Assembly: GCA_035326705.1 (NCBI GenBank)
Contig: DAOLES010000001.1
Span: 247,473-311,472, forward strand
Reading direction: 5' to 3'
DNA from: Oligoflexia bacterium
GTDB lineage: Bacteria; Bdellovibrionota_G; JALEGL01
DNA length: 64,000 nucleotides
Positions 26,174-34,444 of this stretch are shown here, in pieces. The position numbers were made by a program, and so were the translations under genes. The notes beneath the pieces were generated by a model, which made no database searches, was not told the DNA's origin, and saw only the letters and a list, made by a program, of their open reading frames with translations. Numbering within the stretch: the stretch's first letter is position 1; each line of letters begins with the position of its first letter.

Positions 26174-27895
26174 TTAAACAATTTCAAGATTTTGCGTCAC
26201 ATTTGCTAAATCTTTTATAGACTCATCTAAGTTATTATCCATTTGTTTGAAGTTGTTTTTTATTCTTTGGTGGGCTTGTTCGCAAAATATTTTTGTCATT
26301 TTTAAGGCATTTTCAACTTGAGCGTCTTCTTGTTTAATTTGTGTTGAACAATGGGAAACACAAGCTATCATTAGGTATAGATCAATTGTAATGTCTGCCA
26401 ATCGTTTTTGAACCAATTGCATTTCAACAATTTTATTACCATGACGCTGTAAAACTTTTTCAACTGTATTTGCTAAAGCAACAACATAACTTTCAATGAG
26501 AGAAGTTTCTTTTTTTAATTTAACATCCGCCAACCTAATACTATCTCCATACAAATTGCGTGATAGTTTGTTACTGACATAATCATACAACAGTCCAAAA
26601 GATTTAATAGGTTTATTCAACAGTGATTTTTGCAAAAGTTTAAGCTTTTCACCGGTTTCTTTAATACCAGACAAAGCAATAAAACAACGAAGAATCTCAT
26701 TGGTTCCTTCAAAAATCATGTTGATTCTGGCATCACGCAACATACGTTCATAAGGATATTCTTGCATATAACTTGATCCACCGGCAATTTGAGTGGCTTC
26801 ATTGGCTATATGCCAAAGTTTTTCTGAACCTGCAATTTTGCAGACTGCCGATTCTATTGAGTAATCTTCTATCCCCTGATCCACCAAGTTACAGGTCAGA
26901 TACGTTGCAGATTCAAGGGCATAAATCTCACTTTGCATTAAACCTAACTTTTCTTTAATCATACCAAATGATCCAATGGTACGGCCAAACTGCTTACGGG
27001 TATTGGCTTGAGTAGCCGCCAATTCTAAAAGCTTTTTTGACCCACCTATACAACCTGCCGCCAAACCTAAACGGCCTGAATTTAAAATTTGCATAGCCAA
27101 TTTAAAACCATGACCAATCTCTCCTAAAATATTTTCTTTGGGAACATGCACCTGATCAAAATGTAGCTCAACCGTTGATGATGCTTTAATACCAAGTTTT
27201 TTCTCTTCTGGACCATGACTAAAACCCGGCATGTCTTTGGTAACAATAAATGCGGTTACTTTTTCTTTACCCGTTTCCTTAGATTTTGTTTTTGCAAAAA
27301 CTGTAAAAAAGCTGGCAAAGGCGCCGTTGGTAATCCAAATTTTATTACCGGTAATTTTGTAAGAGCCATCTTCTTGCTCTTCTGCCCTTGTTTTTAAGCT
27401 GTATGCATCAGAACCTGCTCCAGGTTCTGTTAAAGCAAAGGCTGCAATCATTTCTCCGGTGGCCAATTTGGGTAAAAAGCGTTGTTTTTGTTCTTCATTG
27501 CCAGCTAACAATAAGCCTTTTAAACCAATTGAAGCATGCGCACCCAAGGTTACCGCAATTGAAGCATCTATCCCACCAATACACTCAAAAACTTTGCCAT
27601 ATGCCATTTGGCTTAAACCCAAACCTCCATATTCTTCAGGTATCATTAAGCCAAATAAACCTAATTCGGCCAATTGACTTAAAAACTCAGGTTTTAATGT
27701 ACCTTCTTTTTCTATTTTTGCTGAATCAATATGATCTTTAGCAAAACGTTCAACTGCATCACAGATCATGTTAACTGTTTCTTGCTCTTTGTTTTCTGGA
27801 TATGGGAAAACCATATTTTCTAAAAGTCTTCCTAGAAATAAAGATTTTGCAAAGCTTAAGTCTGTTTGATTTTCTTTTTCAATAATTTCTGGCAT
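26174..27895 (-). CDS. Acyl-CoA dehydrogenase, long form
   Basis: Flavoprotein of 573 residues. Residues ~40-410 make the acyl-CoA dehydrogenase fold, with FALTEPGAGSDA, KIWITNGAFA, GRLGLAAGCIGG, FGRTIGSFG and catalytic-region MIFEGTNEILR. A helical extension of ~160 residues after the core matches VLCAD/ACAD9-like or YdbM/FadE-like long members rather than short isovaleryl-CoA dehydrogenases. It introduces the alpha-beta double bond in fatty acyl-CoA oxidation. The divergent TPR gene starts only 31 nt away. Confidence 0.9.
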   Translation of the reverse strand: MPEIIEKENQTDLSFAKSLFLGRLLENMVFPYPENKEQETVNMICDAVERFAKDHIDSAKIEKEGTLKPEFLSQLAELGLFGLMIPEEYGGLGLSQMAYGKVFECIGGIDASIAVTLGAHASIGLKGLLLAGNEEQKQRFLPKLATGEMIAAFALTEPGAGSDAYSLKTRAEEQEDGSYKITGNKIWITNGAFASFFTVFAKTKSKETGKEKVTAFIVTKDMPGFSHGPEEKKLGIKASSTVELHFDQVHVPKENILGEIGHGFKLAMQILNSGRLGLAAGCIGGSKKLLELAATQANTRKQFGRTIGSFGMIKEKLGLMQSEIYALESATYLTCNLVDQGIEDYSIESAVCKIAGSEKLWHIANEATQIAGGSSYMQEYPYERMLRDARINMIFEGTNEILRCFIALSGIKETGEKLKLLQKSLLNKPIKSFGLLYDYVSNKLSRNLYGDSIRLADVKLKKETSLIESYVVALANTVEKVLQRHGNKIVEMQLVQKRLADITIDLYLMIACVSHCSTQIKQEDAQVENALKMTKIFCEQAHQRIKNNFKQMDNNLDESIKDLANVTQNLEIV

Positions 27896-27926
27896 AGTCT
27901 TTGGAGAATATCAGGTTTTTAAAATA

Positions 27927-28418
27927 ATGCTTAAATTTTTACAAAAAAGAAAATTTCACAAAATACTCAACTCGCTTGTTGCTCAAGGAGATTATAAAAA
28001 AGCCTTAAATCACATTGAGCAAGCGCCTGAAAAGTATGGATTTGATGAAGATGTAGCACTTTATAAAGTATGGTTACTTCTTGAATGCAACGCTCTACAA
28101 GATGACTCAAATATTTTGTATGATTTAGAAAGCAAACATCCTGACCACCCTATTGTTCTCCTACTCAAAGGTGAATATCTATTTCAACAGAAACATTACC
28201 CCCAAGCACAAGCAACCCTAGAAAAGTCTCTTCGTTTAGATCCACACAATTTAAGAACAGAGTACAGTTTAGCTAAAGTTTGTTTGGCTTTGGGTGAAAT
28301 TGATAAAGCCACCCAGTTAATGAAATCAACAGTACAATACGACCCTAAATTAGTGCAAAGCAAACTCTTGGCCCTTACCGAGCTACTGTTAATGAAAAAT
28401 ACAAATCAAACGTCTTAA
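27927..28418 (+). CDS. TPR-repeat protein ahead of TolC/RND genes
   Basis: Soluble 163-residue protein with about three or four tetratricopeptide repeats (QGDYKKALNHIEQAPEKYG, KHYPQAQATLEKSLRLDPHN, GEIDKATQLMKSTVQYDP). It has no signal peptide, so it should be cytoplasmic. It lies 42 nt upstream of the TolC-like gene and is co-directional with the pump genes. A scaffolding role is inferred from the fold only. Confidence 0.75.
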   Translation: MLKFLQKRKFHKILNSLVAQGDYKKALNHIEQAPEKYGFDEDVALYKVWLLLECNALQDDSNILYDLESKHPDHPIVLLLKGEYLFQQKHYPQAQATLEKSLRLDPHNLRTEYSLAKVCLALGEIDKATQLMKSTVQYDPKLVQSKLLALTELLLMKNTNQTS

Positions 28419-28460
28419 ATATTATTGATCCATACTTTATATCATGTTAATGCAGGCCGC

Positions 28461-29921
28461 ATGAAACACCTAAAATACTGCTTAAGCTTGATTGTTCTAA
28501 TCAGTTTTACAAGCCGTGCACAAGACATTTTAGAGCTTACTGAGAGTTCTTTGAAAGATTATCTAGGAGAAAAAAACCTCAATAGCTTTAATACAATAAT
28601 TGCTCAGGAACAAGCTACTGTTAATCAAAAAGAATTTAAAGATCAGTACAGTGCTTCGGCCTTTGCTAACGCAACCTATATTAATACAAATGAAGAAGCG
28701 TTTATTGCTTTTCAGCCCATTATATCACCACAAAATATTGTGGAGTTTGGTGTACGTAAAAAAATTCCTTATGGTTTAGATGTTGAAGCCTCTATTGGTT
28801 TTGACAACCGACAGTTTGACCTTGGGTCTGGTAATGAAAACCCTTCTATTGCCACTTCTAGCCTTAATATTAACATGAATTTATGGAAAAATTTTCTTGG
28901 GAAGTTAGACCAAGCCAATTTAAATAGCTTCCAACTGCAACAAAAACGTGCAGATATTCAAAATAAAATAAACCATGCCCAACAACTTTATACATTGAGA
29001 TCAATGTTTTGGAACCTTGTTGCGGTTAATGAACAAATTAAAATATCACAATCTATGGCCGATTTAGCTAAACAGCAGCTCAACAATGCTCAAAGCCGGT
29101 ACCGCCAATCTGCAGCTGATTTAGCGGAGGTCTCTTTTTATCGTTCACAGCTGGCTTCACGCAATAATGCTGTGATAGTGTATAACTACAATAAACAAGT
29201 GATAGTGGATCAGTTTAAAAAAGTTATTCCTGAGTTATCACAATACAGTGATATTCAAGTGAAAGACTTTGATTCACAAAAAACCCGTAGCGATGTTTTA
29301 CAATGTGTTAACTTTATTCAACAATCTGTTTCTGTTCCTGAGGATCAAACACTTTACTCTGAATTGATTAAAGTGGTGAAGGATTTTTACACCACTCAAA
29401 ATAAAATTCACAAAACCTATGATGATATTGATATTAATCTTAATGCCAATATTTATACCCGAGCAGTGGACCCTTCTGCCTTTGATGCTTTTGAAGAATC
29501 ATTTGCAGAAAATAGACGCGGCCTTATGGCAAGCTTGAATATCAATGTACCTTTAGGCAACTCAAAAACTGAAGTCAATAAAACCAAACTTAATCAAATG
29601 ATGTTGGATAATGAAATTAAAACATTGCGGCAAAACTTTTTAACACAGTTCCAATTTGTCCAAAAAAATGCTTCTTTACTTTTGCAATCTATTGAACAGC
29701 AAAAAAATAATTTAGATAGTTTAAAAACGCGCAGTCGAGAAATTTTAAAAAAATTCAACCAAGGCCGTTTGTCTATCAGTGATTATATTTCTGATCAGGA
29801 CAGATTGTTACAAACAGAACTACAGTTGGTTGATAGTCAAAATTTAATTATACAAACCATGTTGGACTATCTTAATATTTTTAGTAAGAGCCCATGCGCT
29901 TTTAATCAGGTGTCAGTATGA
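28461..29921 (+). CDS. TolC-like outer membrane efflux protein
   Basis: Protein of 486 residues with a signal peptide (YCLSLIVLISFTSRAQ). Long coiled-coil helices rich in Gln, Asn and Leu (QKRADIQNKINHAQQLYTL, SQSMADLAKQQLNNAQSRY, SIEQQKNNLDSLKTRSREIL) and the repeated NVPLG-type strand starts are typical of the outer membrane factor family. I chose ATG 28461 over TTG 28425 because the signal peptide begins there. Its end overlaps the RND start as ATGA, so the two are coupled. It forms the outer-membrane exit duct of an efflux system. Confidence 0.8.
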   Translation: MKHLKYCLSLIVLISFTSRAQDILELTESSLKDYLGEKNLNSFNTIIAQEQATVNQKEFKDQYSASAFANATYINTNEEAFIAFQPIISPQNIVEFGVRKKIPYGLDVEASIGFDNRQFDLGSGNENPSIATSSLNINMNLWKNFLGKLDQANLNSFQLQQKRADIQNKINHAQQLYTLRSMFWNLVAVNEQIKISQSMADLAKQQLNNAQSRYRQSAADLAEVSFYRSQLASRNNAVIVYNYNKQVIVDQFKKVIPELSQYSDIQVKDFDSQKTRSDVLQCVNFIQQSVSVPEDQTLYSELIKVVKDFYTTQNKIHKTYDDIDINLNANIYTRAVDPSAFDAFEESFAENRRGLMASLNINVPLGNSKTEVNKTKLNQMMLDNEIKTLRQNFLTQFQFVQKNASLLLQSIEQQKNNLDSLKTRSREILKKFNQGRLSISDYISDQDRLLQTELQLVDSQNLIIQTMLDYLNIFSKSPCAFNQVSV

Positions 29922-32900
29922 AACAGATCATTCAGTTCTTTATAAAAAATTATAAGTTCACTTACATTTTAATGGCCTTTACCATTATTTATGGCTTGAT
30001 GGGTTTATCACAGATGAACTCTGAGTCCTTTCCCAATGTAAACTTTGCAACAGCTACCATTACTACTATGTATCCAGGAGCAAGCCCAGATACCATTGAA
30101 GAGCTGATTACCAAGCCCATAGAAGATGAGATAAGAACGGTTAAAGGCTTAAAAGACACCAAGTCTACCAGTCAAGCAGGAAAAAGCATTATTGTAGTTA
30201 GAGTTGATATGGATCATTATGACGTAGACACTGTTATGGATGATTTACAAAAATCAGTGCAAAGAGTCTCTAACCTACCCGCTGATTTAAGAGAAAGACC
30301 CAAATTTGAAGAACTTAATTCAGAAGAATTTCCTGCCATTGAATTGGCTATTTTAGGTGATAATACTAATAGAAAACGCGATGCATTTGCTGACTTTTTA
30401 AAAGACCGTCTTGAAGATAATAAAATGGTTCGTAATGTGCGTTTGGTTGGCTTTTCTCAAAGAGAGTTTAGTGTAAAACTGGATGCAAAAAAATTACAAA
30501 ATAACTATGTCAGTATTGCGGAAGTTCTGACTGCATTAAAAAAACGCAATCAAAATATTCCTGCTGGAAATATTGAATCAACAGATCAACAATATTTGGT
30601 CACCTTAGATGGCAAAGTACAAAACATTGAAGAGCTTAAAAATATTGTAGTACGAGCTAACTTCTCTGGAAAAGAAATTTTACTTAAAGATATAGCACAA
30701 GTTGTTGATGGTGCCGCTGAGAGTGAAGTCTTGGCTTCTGTTAATGGTGAAGAAGCTACTCTTATGGTGGTGACCAAAAAAGGTGGTCAAGATACAATTG
30801 AATTGGTTACTGAAATTCAGGAAGTTTTAAAAAACACAAAAGTTCCTGATGGCTTAGAAATTAAGGTTTATAACAATGAGTCTGCAAAAGTTAAAAACAG
30901 AATGAACGTCCTGCAATCCAATGCTTTAACGGGTTTGGTCTTGGTGGTTGTATTTTTACTTATTTTTCTTCCCGGTGTGATCGGTGTTTTTGCCTCATTA
31001 TCTTTACCTATTGCCATTATGGGAACATTTGGCATGATGTACAGTTTAGGTATGAATCTAGATGCCATTACTATTTTAGCGATTGTTATTGCGCTAGGTA
31101 TGTTGGTGGACAACAGTGTGGTAATTAGCGAATATTTTAGTCGATTGGTGCAGGATGGAATGGATATATATGAAGCTGCTTGGTCAGCGGCTTATCAATT
31201 CTGGCTTCCAATAACTTGTACAGCTATGACAACCATAGCCGCCTTTTTACCCATGCTTGTTACCAAAGGCGTTATGGGCGAGTTTATTAAGTTTATTCCC
31301 ATTATTGTCACTATTTCATTGGTTCTTAGTCTAATTGAGAGTTTCTTTTTATTGCCAGCAAGATTAATCTTTTCTACACGGCAAAAAAGTCATCATCTAC
31401 AAAATGCAACCCACAAAAAAAACAGCGACTGGTTTATGCGCGTCTCAGATAAATTTGAAAGCTTGATGGCTATTCTGGTTCGTAGACGTTATATCGTATC
31501 TGTTTTTTTCTCACTCTTAATTATTGGTTCACTGTTTATGTTGGTTAAAGTGAATAAATTTATTTTATTTCCTGCTGAACAAACAGAAATTTATATTGCT
31601 CGTTTAATTGCACCTACAGGTACCCCACTTGAAAAAATGCATACGATAACACAAGAGGTTAGCCGCAAAGTTAAGGCTGAGCTGGGCAAAGATCTTGAGA
31701 ATATTGTTGCACGTTCTGGTGTTTCTCAAACTGATCCAGGAGATTCCAAAGCTCGTGAATCTGACAATGTGGGTATGCTGGTCATTTATGTCACACGTGA
31801 TGCTTCCTTTAATTTAAAGTACACCGATGCTTTACGCCGTTTGCGCACCATTGAACAAGAAGGTTTAGATGAACTTAATTTTGAAGTACAAGTCAATGGA
31901 CCGCCTGTGGGTAACCCAGTTGAAGCAACGTTTAGATCTAACAATAAAAAACAGTTAGAACATGTCACTCAGACTGTAATCAGTAGACTAAAAGAAATTC
32001 CAGGTATTATTAACCCGCAAACTGATGATATTCATGGTGATGATGAAATTAAAATCATGCTTGATCATGAAAAAGTAGCTCGGCATGGACTTAACTTACA
32101 AAGTGTAGGTGATGCAGTGAAAACTGCTTTGGAAGGCACTTTAGTAACAGAAATTACTTTGGATAATAAAAAGTTTGATTTACAACTTAAGTTTGCAGAA
32201 AACTACACCACTAAAACTTCCGACTTAAGTAACATTAAAGTGATGGATAACAATGGCAACCTTGTAGAGTTATCTAAATTAGCACGTTTAGAAGTGGTTC
32301 CAGGCAGCCCAATCATTAAACGCTTTGACTTTCAGCGTTCAAAAAATGTTGTTGCAGATATTGATGAAGAACAAATCACCAGTATTGTTGCCAATCAAAA
32401 AGTACTAGAAATCTACAATGAATTAAAAAAAGAAGATCCTGAAGTCAGCATTGTCTTTGGTGGAGAGCAAGAAAACACCAATGAATCTATGGAGAGTTTG
32501 GGTAATGCCATGGTTTTAGCCTTGATAGGTATTTTTGGTATCTTGGTTTTCCTATTTTCTTCTTACCTGCGCCCTGTCATTATCATGTCCACCATTCCTT
32601 TGGGCTTATTTGGTTTTGCGGTAGCCTTTTATTTTCATGATAGACCTGTTAGCTTTTTAGCCATGATTGGTGTTATTGGCTTATCTGGGATTATTGTAAA
32701 CTCTGGGATTGTACTGATTAGTTATATTGATGACTTAAGAAAAGAAGGACAAATGAACTTGGATGAAATCCTGGTTAAAGCCTCCGGTATGCGTTTAAAA
32801 GCAGTGCTAGTTACCTCTTTAACTACAGTGAGTGGTTTATTTCCAACAGCTTATGGTATTGGCGGTAGTGATTTAATGTTGATCCCAATGACCTTGGCCA

Positions 32901-33064
32901 TGGCTTGGGGCTTAACCAGTGGTACCCTACTTACTTTGATTTGGGTTCCTTGCGCCTACAGAATTTTAGAAGATTGGACTAACTTTTTGGACCGTTTGTT
33001 TGGTCGACAAAAACCAAATTCACCGCAAAACGATAGTGTATTACCGCATGCAAAAAGTGCTTAA
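29918..33064 (+). CDS. RND-family efflux transporter permease
   Basis: Inner-membrane pump of 1048 residues with 12 predicted membrane helices and two large periplasmic loops, the AcrB/MdtC (HAE-1) architecture. Recognisable parts include the first helix, MYPGASPDTIEELITKPIEDEI (docking/porter start), TM4 GMLVDNSVVISEYF with the conserved Asp of the proton path, and the second-half GLSGIIVNSGIVLISYIDDLR. It is translationally coupled to the TolC-like gene. No periplasmic adaptor (HlyD/AcrA type) gene is adjacent. Substrate unknown; heavy-metal type is less likely. Confidence 0.9.
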   Translation: MKQIIQFFIKNYKFTYILMAFTIIYGLMGLSQMNSESFPNVNFATATITTMYPGASPDTIEELITKPIEDEIRTVKGLKDTKSTSQAGKSIIVVRVDMDHYDVDTVMDDLQKSVQRVSNLPADLRERPKFEELNSEEFPAIELAILGDNTNRKRDAFADFLKDRLEDNKMVRNVRLVGFSQREFSVKLDAKKLQNNYVSIAEVLTALKKRNQNIPAGNIESTDQQYLVTLDGKVQNIEELKNIVVRANFSGKEILLKDIAQVVDGAAESEVLASVNGEEATLMVVTKKGGQDTIELVTEIQEVLKNTKVPDGLEIKVYNNESAKVKNRMNVLQSNALTGLVLVVVFLLIFLPGVIGVFASLSLPIAIMGTFGMMYSLGMNLDAITILAIVIALGMLVDNSVVISEYFSRLVQDGMDIYEAAWSAAYQFWLPITCTAMTTIAAFLPMLVTKGVMGEFIKFIPIIVTISLVLSLIESFFLLPARLIFSTRQKSHHLQNATHKKNSDWFMRVSDKFESLMAILVRRRYIVSVFFSLLIIGSLFMLVKVNKFILFPAEQTEIYIARLIAPTGTPLEKMHTITQEVSRKVKAELGKDLENIVARSGVSQTDPGDSKARESDNVGMLVIYVTRDASFNLKYTDALRRLRTIEQEGLDELNFEVQVNGPPVGNPVEATFRSNNKKQLEHVTQTVISRLKEIPGIINPQTDDIHGDDEIKIMLDHEKVARHGLNLQSVGDAVKTALEGTLVTEITLDNKKFDLQLKFAENYTTKTSDLSNIKVMDNNGNLVELSKLARLEVVPGSPIIKRFDFQRSKNVVADIDEEQITSIVANQKVLEIYNELKKEDPEVSIVFGGEQENTNESMESLGNAMVLALIGIFGILVFLFSSYLRPVIIMSTIPLGLFGFAVAFYFHDRPVSFLAMIGVIGLSGIIVNSGIVLISYIDDLRKEGQMNLDEILVKASGMRLKAVLVTSLTTVSGLFPTAYGIGGSDLMLIPMTLAMAWGLTSGTLLTLIWVPCAYRILEDWTNFLDRLFGRQKPNSPQNDSVLPHAKSA

Positions 33065-33204
33065 AAAATGTAAAGCTTATTATGCGTAGAACTTAGTAAG
33101 GCAACCTGCGATCTAATGTCCCCATGCGTTATCTTTCCTATTGTTAACTACCGAAAATTATTAAGGGTCAAAGGTATTTTTTATGGCATGTTTATTGAAC
33201 AGTA

Positions 33205-33822
33205 ATGTTTATGACTAAAAAAGTATTAAAATTTTCGGCTTTTATATTATTATTATCCACCATAGTTGTTAAGGCACAAATCAATGATGATGATGTGCAC
33301 ACGCTACGCATAACTAAATCTCAAATAATCAATGCACATATAGATTTTGACAATGATAAATCAGCTATTTTTTCAACAGTTGATATGCATTTTTTAATAG
33401 GTGAATGGCAATTGGTGTATGGTGTTGACAGAAGCTCTATTATTTTTCCAAATCCTAATGGTGAAGGATTTAGTAGAAGCAGAGGGTCACTATCAGTTAC
33501 AGTTTATGCAAACAAGAGGTGGATTAATATTATGGAATATTCTGATATTTTATCTATTAAAGAATATGCAGGAAACTGGGACAGCGAACATATATGCTAT
33601 GATTACAGCCCACTTATTCAAGAAAAAGACAGCTCATTTATCATGGCAAAACGTAGTTACAGAGATTGCAACCTTGAAGAAAATTTAGGTTATGTAAAGT
33701 TTGATGCCTCTGAACAAAAAACATACAAGTATCGTTATTTTTTAATTAGTGATGAAGAATACATCATCCAAAAAGTTGATGAGAATAGATCCCTGATTTA
33801 TCATCGTCCTTTTGCTTCTTAA
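33205..33822 (+). CDS. Exported beta-rich protein of unknown function
   Basis: Unrecognised 205-residue protein with a signal peptide (VLKFSAFILLLSTIVVKAQ). The mature part is beta-rich and the segment MHFLIGEWQLVYG recalls the first strand of lipocalin-like or heme-nitrobindin-like barrels. Two cysteines (HICYDY, YRDCNLEE) may form a disulfide. ATG 33205 or 33211 could be used; neither has a strong ribosome site. It stands alone after a 140-nt gap behind the RND gene. Confidence 0.55.
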   Translation: MFMTKKVLKFSAFILLLSTIVVKAQINDDDVHTLRITKSQIINAHIDFDNDKSAIFSTVDMHFLIGEWQLVYGVDRSSIIFPNPNGEGFSRSRGSLSVTVYANKRWINIMEYSDILSIKEYAGNWDSEHICYDYSPLIQEKDSSFIMAKRSYRDCNLEENLGYVKFDASEQKTYKYRYFLISDEEYIIQKVDENRSLIYHRPFAS

Positions 33823-33837
33823 AAACCAATTGTATTG

Positions 33838-33951
33838 TTATTGGCACAGAAGATCAAAGTCAATATGATAATGATCATCATGTCTTACCCATACTCTGTT
33901 TTTTTGAAAACATGATTTTGTTTGATATTTTTGGCCAGTTGGATTCTTGTT
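33838..33951 (-). pseudogene. Remnant of a secreted HxH protein (murein-endopeptidase-like?)
   Basis: Between two convergent genes the minus strand has a 37-codon open stretch with no start codon, bounded upstream by an in-frame stop at 33952-33954. It ends RVWVRHDDHYHIDFDLLCQ, followed by a stop. The H-D-D-H-Y-H pattern near a C-terminal Cys resembles the end of penicillin-insensitive murein endopeptidase (M74-like) proteins. It may be the decayed 3' end of such a gene. Evidence is the short motif only. Confidence 0.3.
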
Positions 33952-33974
33952 TTAGAAAACTTTGCAACTGCGGA

Positions 33975-34400
33975 TCAAAAATAACTTTTTTTATCAATAC
34001 CAATGGCTTCTTTCCACTCATCCGTTGCATGGATTAATTTGCGTTTTTGTGTATCCCAAAAACCCATGGTTAAGATAGCATCGCAGCATAGGTCACCTTT
34101 GTCATTTTCTATCCACTGCCTTAACTCACCTATTTTTGGTTTAAAACTCTGCATTTGCGATTTGATGATTACTTTATCTCTGGCTTTGAGCTCTTTATGA
34201 TACTTAATGTTAATGGCTAAAATAACAGGACCTGTTTTCGTTTCTTGTATTTTTTCAAGTCCAAAGCCCCTTTGACTGATAAACTCCCAACGGGCGAATT
34301 CAAACAACTGTAAATAAACCGCATTGTTTAAATGACCAAAGCTATCCAGTTGTGCTTCTTGAATGGTTGTAGGGTATTCAAAGATAATATGATTTGACAT
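33975..34400 (-). CDS. Acyl-CoA thioesterase (4HBT, YbgC/FadM-like)
   Basis: Hot-dog fold protein of 141 residues. The catalytic-loop Asp is in EAQLDSFGHLNNAVYLQLFEFARWEF, the 4-hydroxybenzoyl-CoA thioesterase signature. Later strands INIKYHKELKARDKVIIKS are typical. It hydrolyses acyl-CoA thioesters; chain preference is unknown. Monocistronic, apparently. Confidence 0.85.
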   Translation of the reverse strand: MSNHIIFEYPTTIQEAQLDSFGHLNNAVYLQLFEFARWEFISQRGFGLEKIQETKTGPVILAINIKYHKELKARDKVIIKSQMQSFKPKIGELRQWIENDKGDLCCDAILTMGFWDTQKRKLIHATDEWKEAIGIDKKSYF

Positions 34401-34444
34401 AATGGCTGTTTATAACGGAATTTTACATTGATTAAAACTTTAGA

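Noticed and set aside
29918..33064. RND protein as a heavy-metal (CzcA-type) exporter
   Set aside because: TM4 carries the LVDNSVV motif of HAE-type pumps and no metal-resistance genes are nearby.
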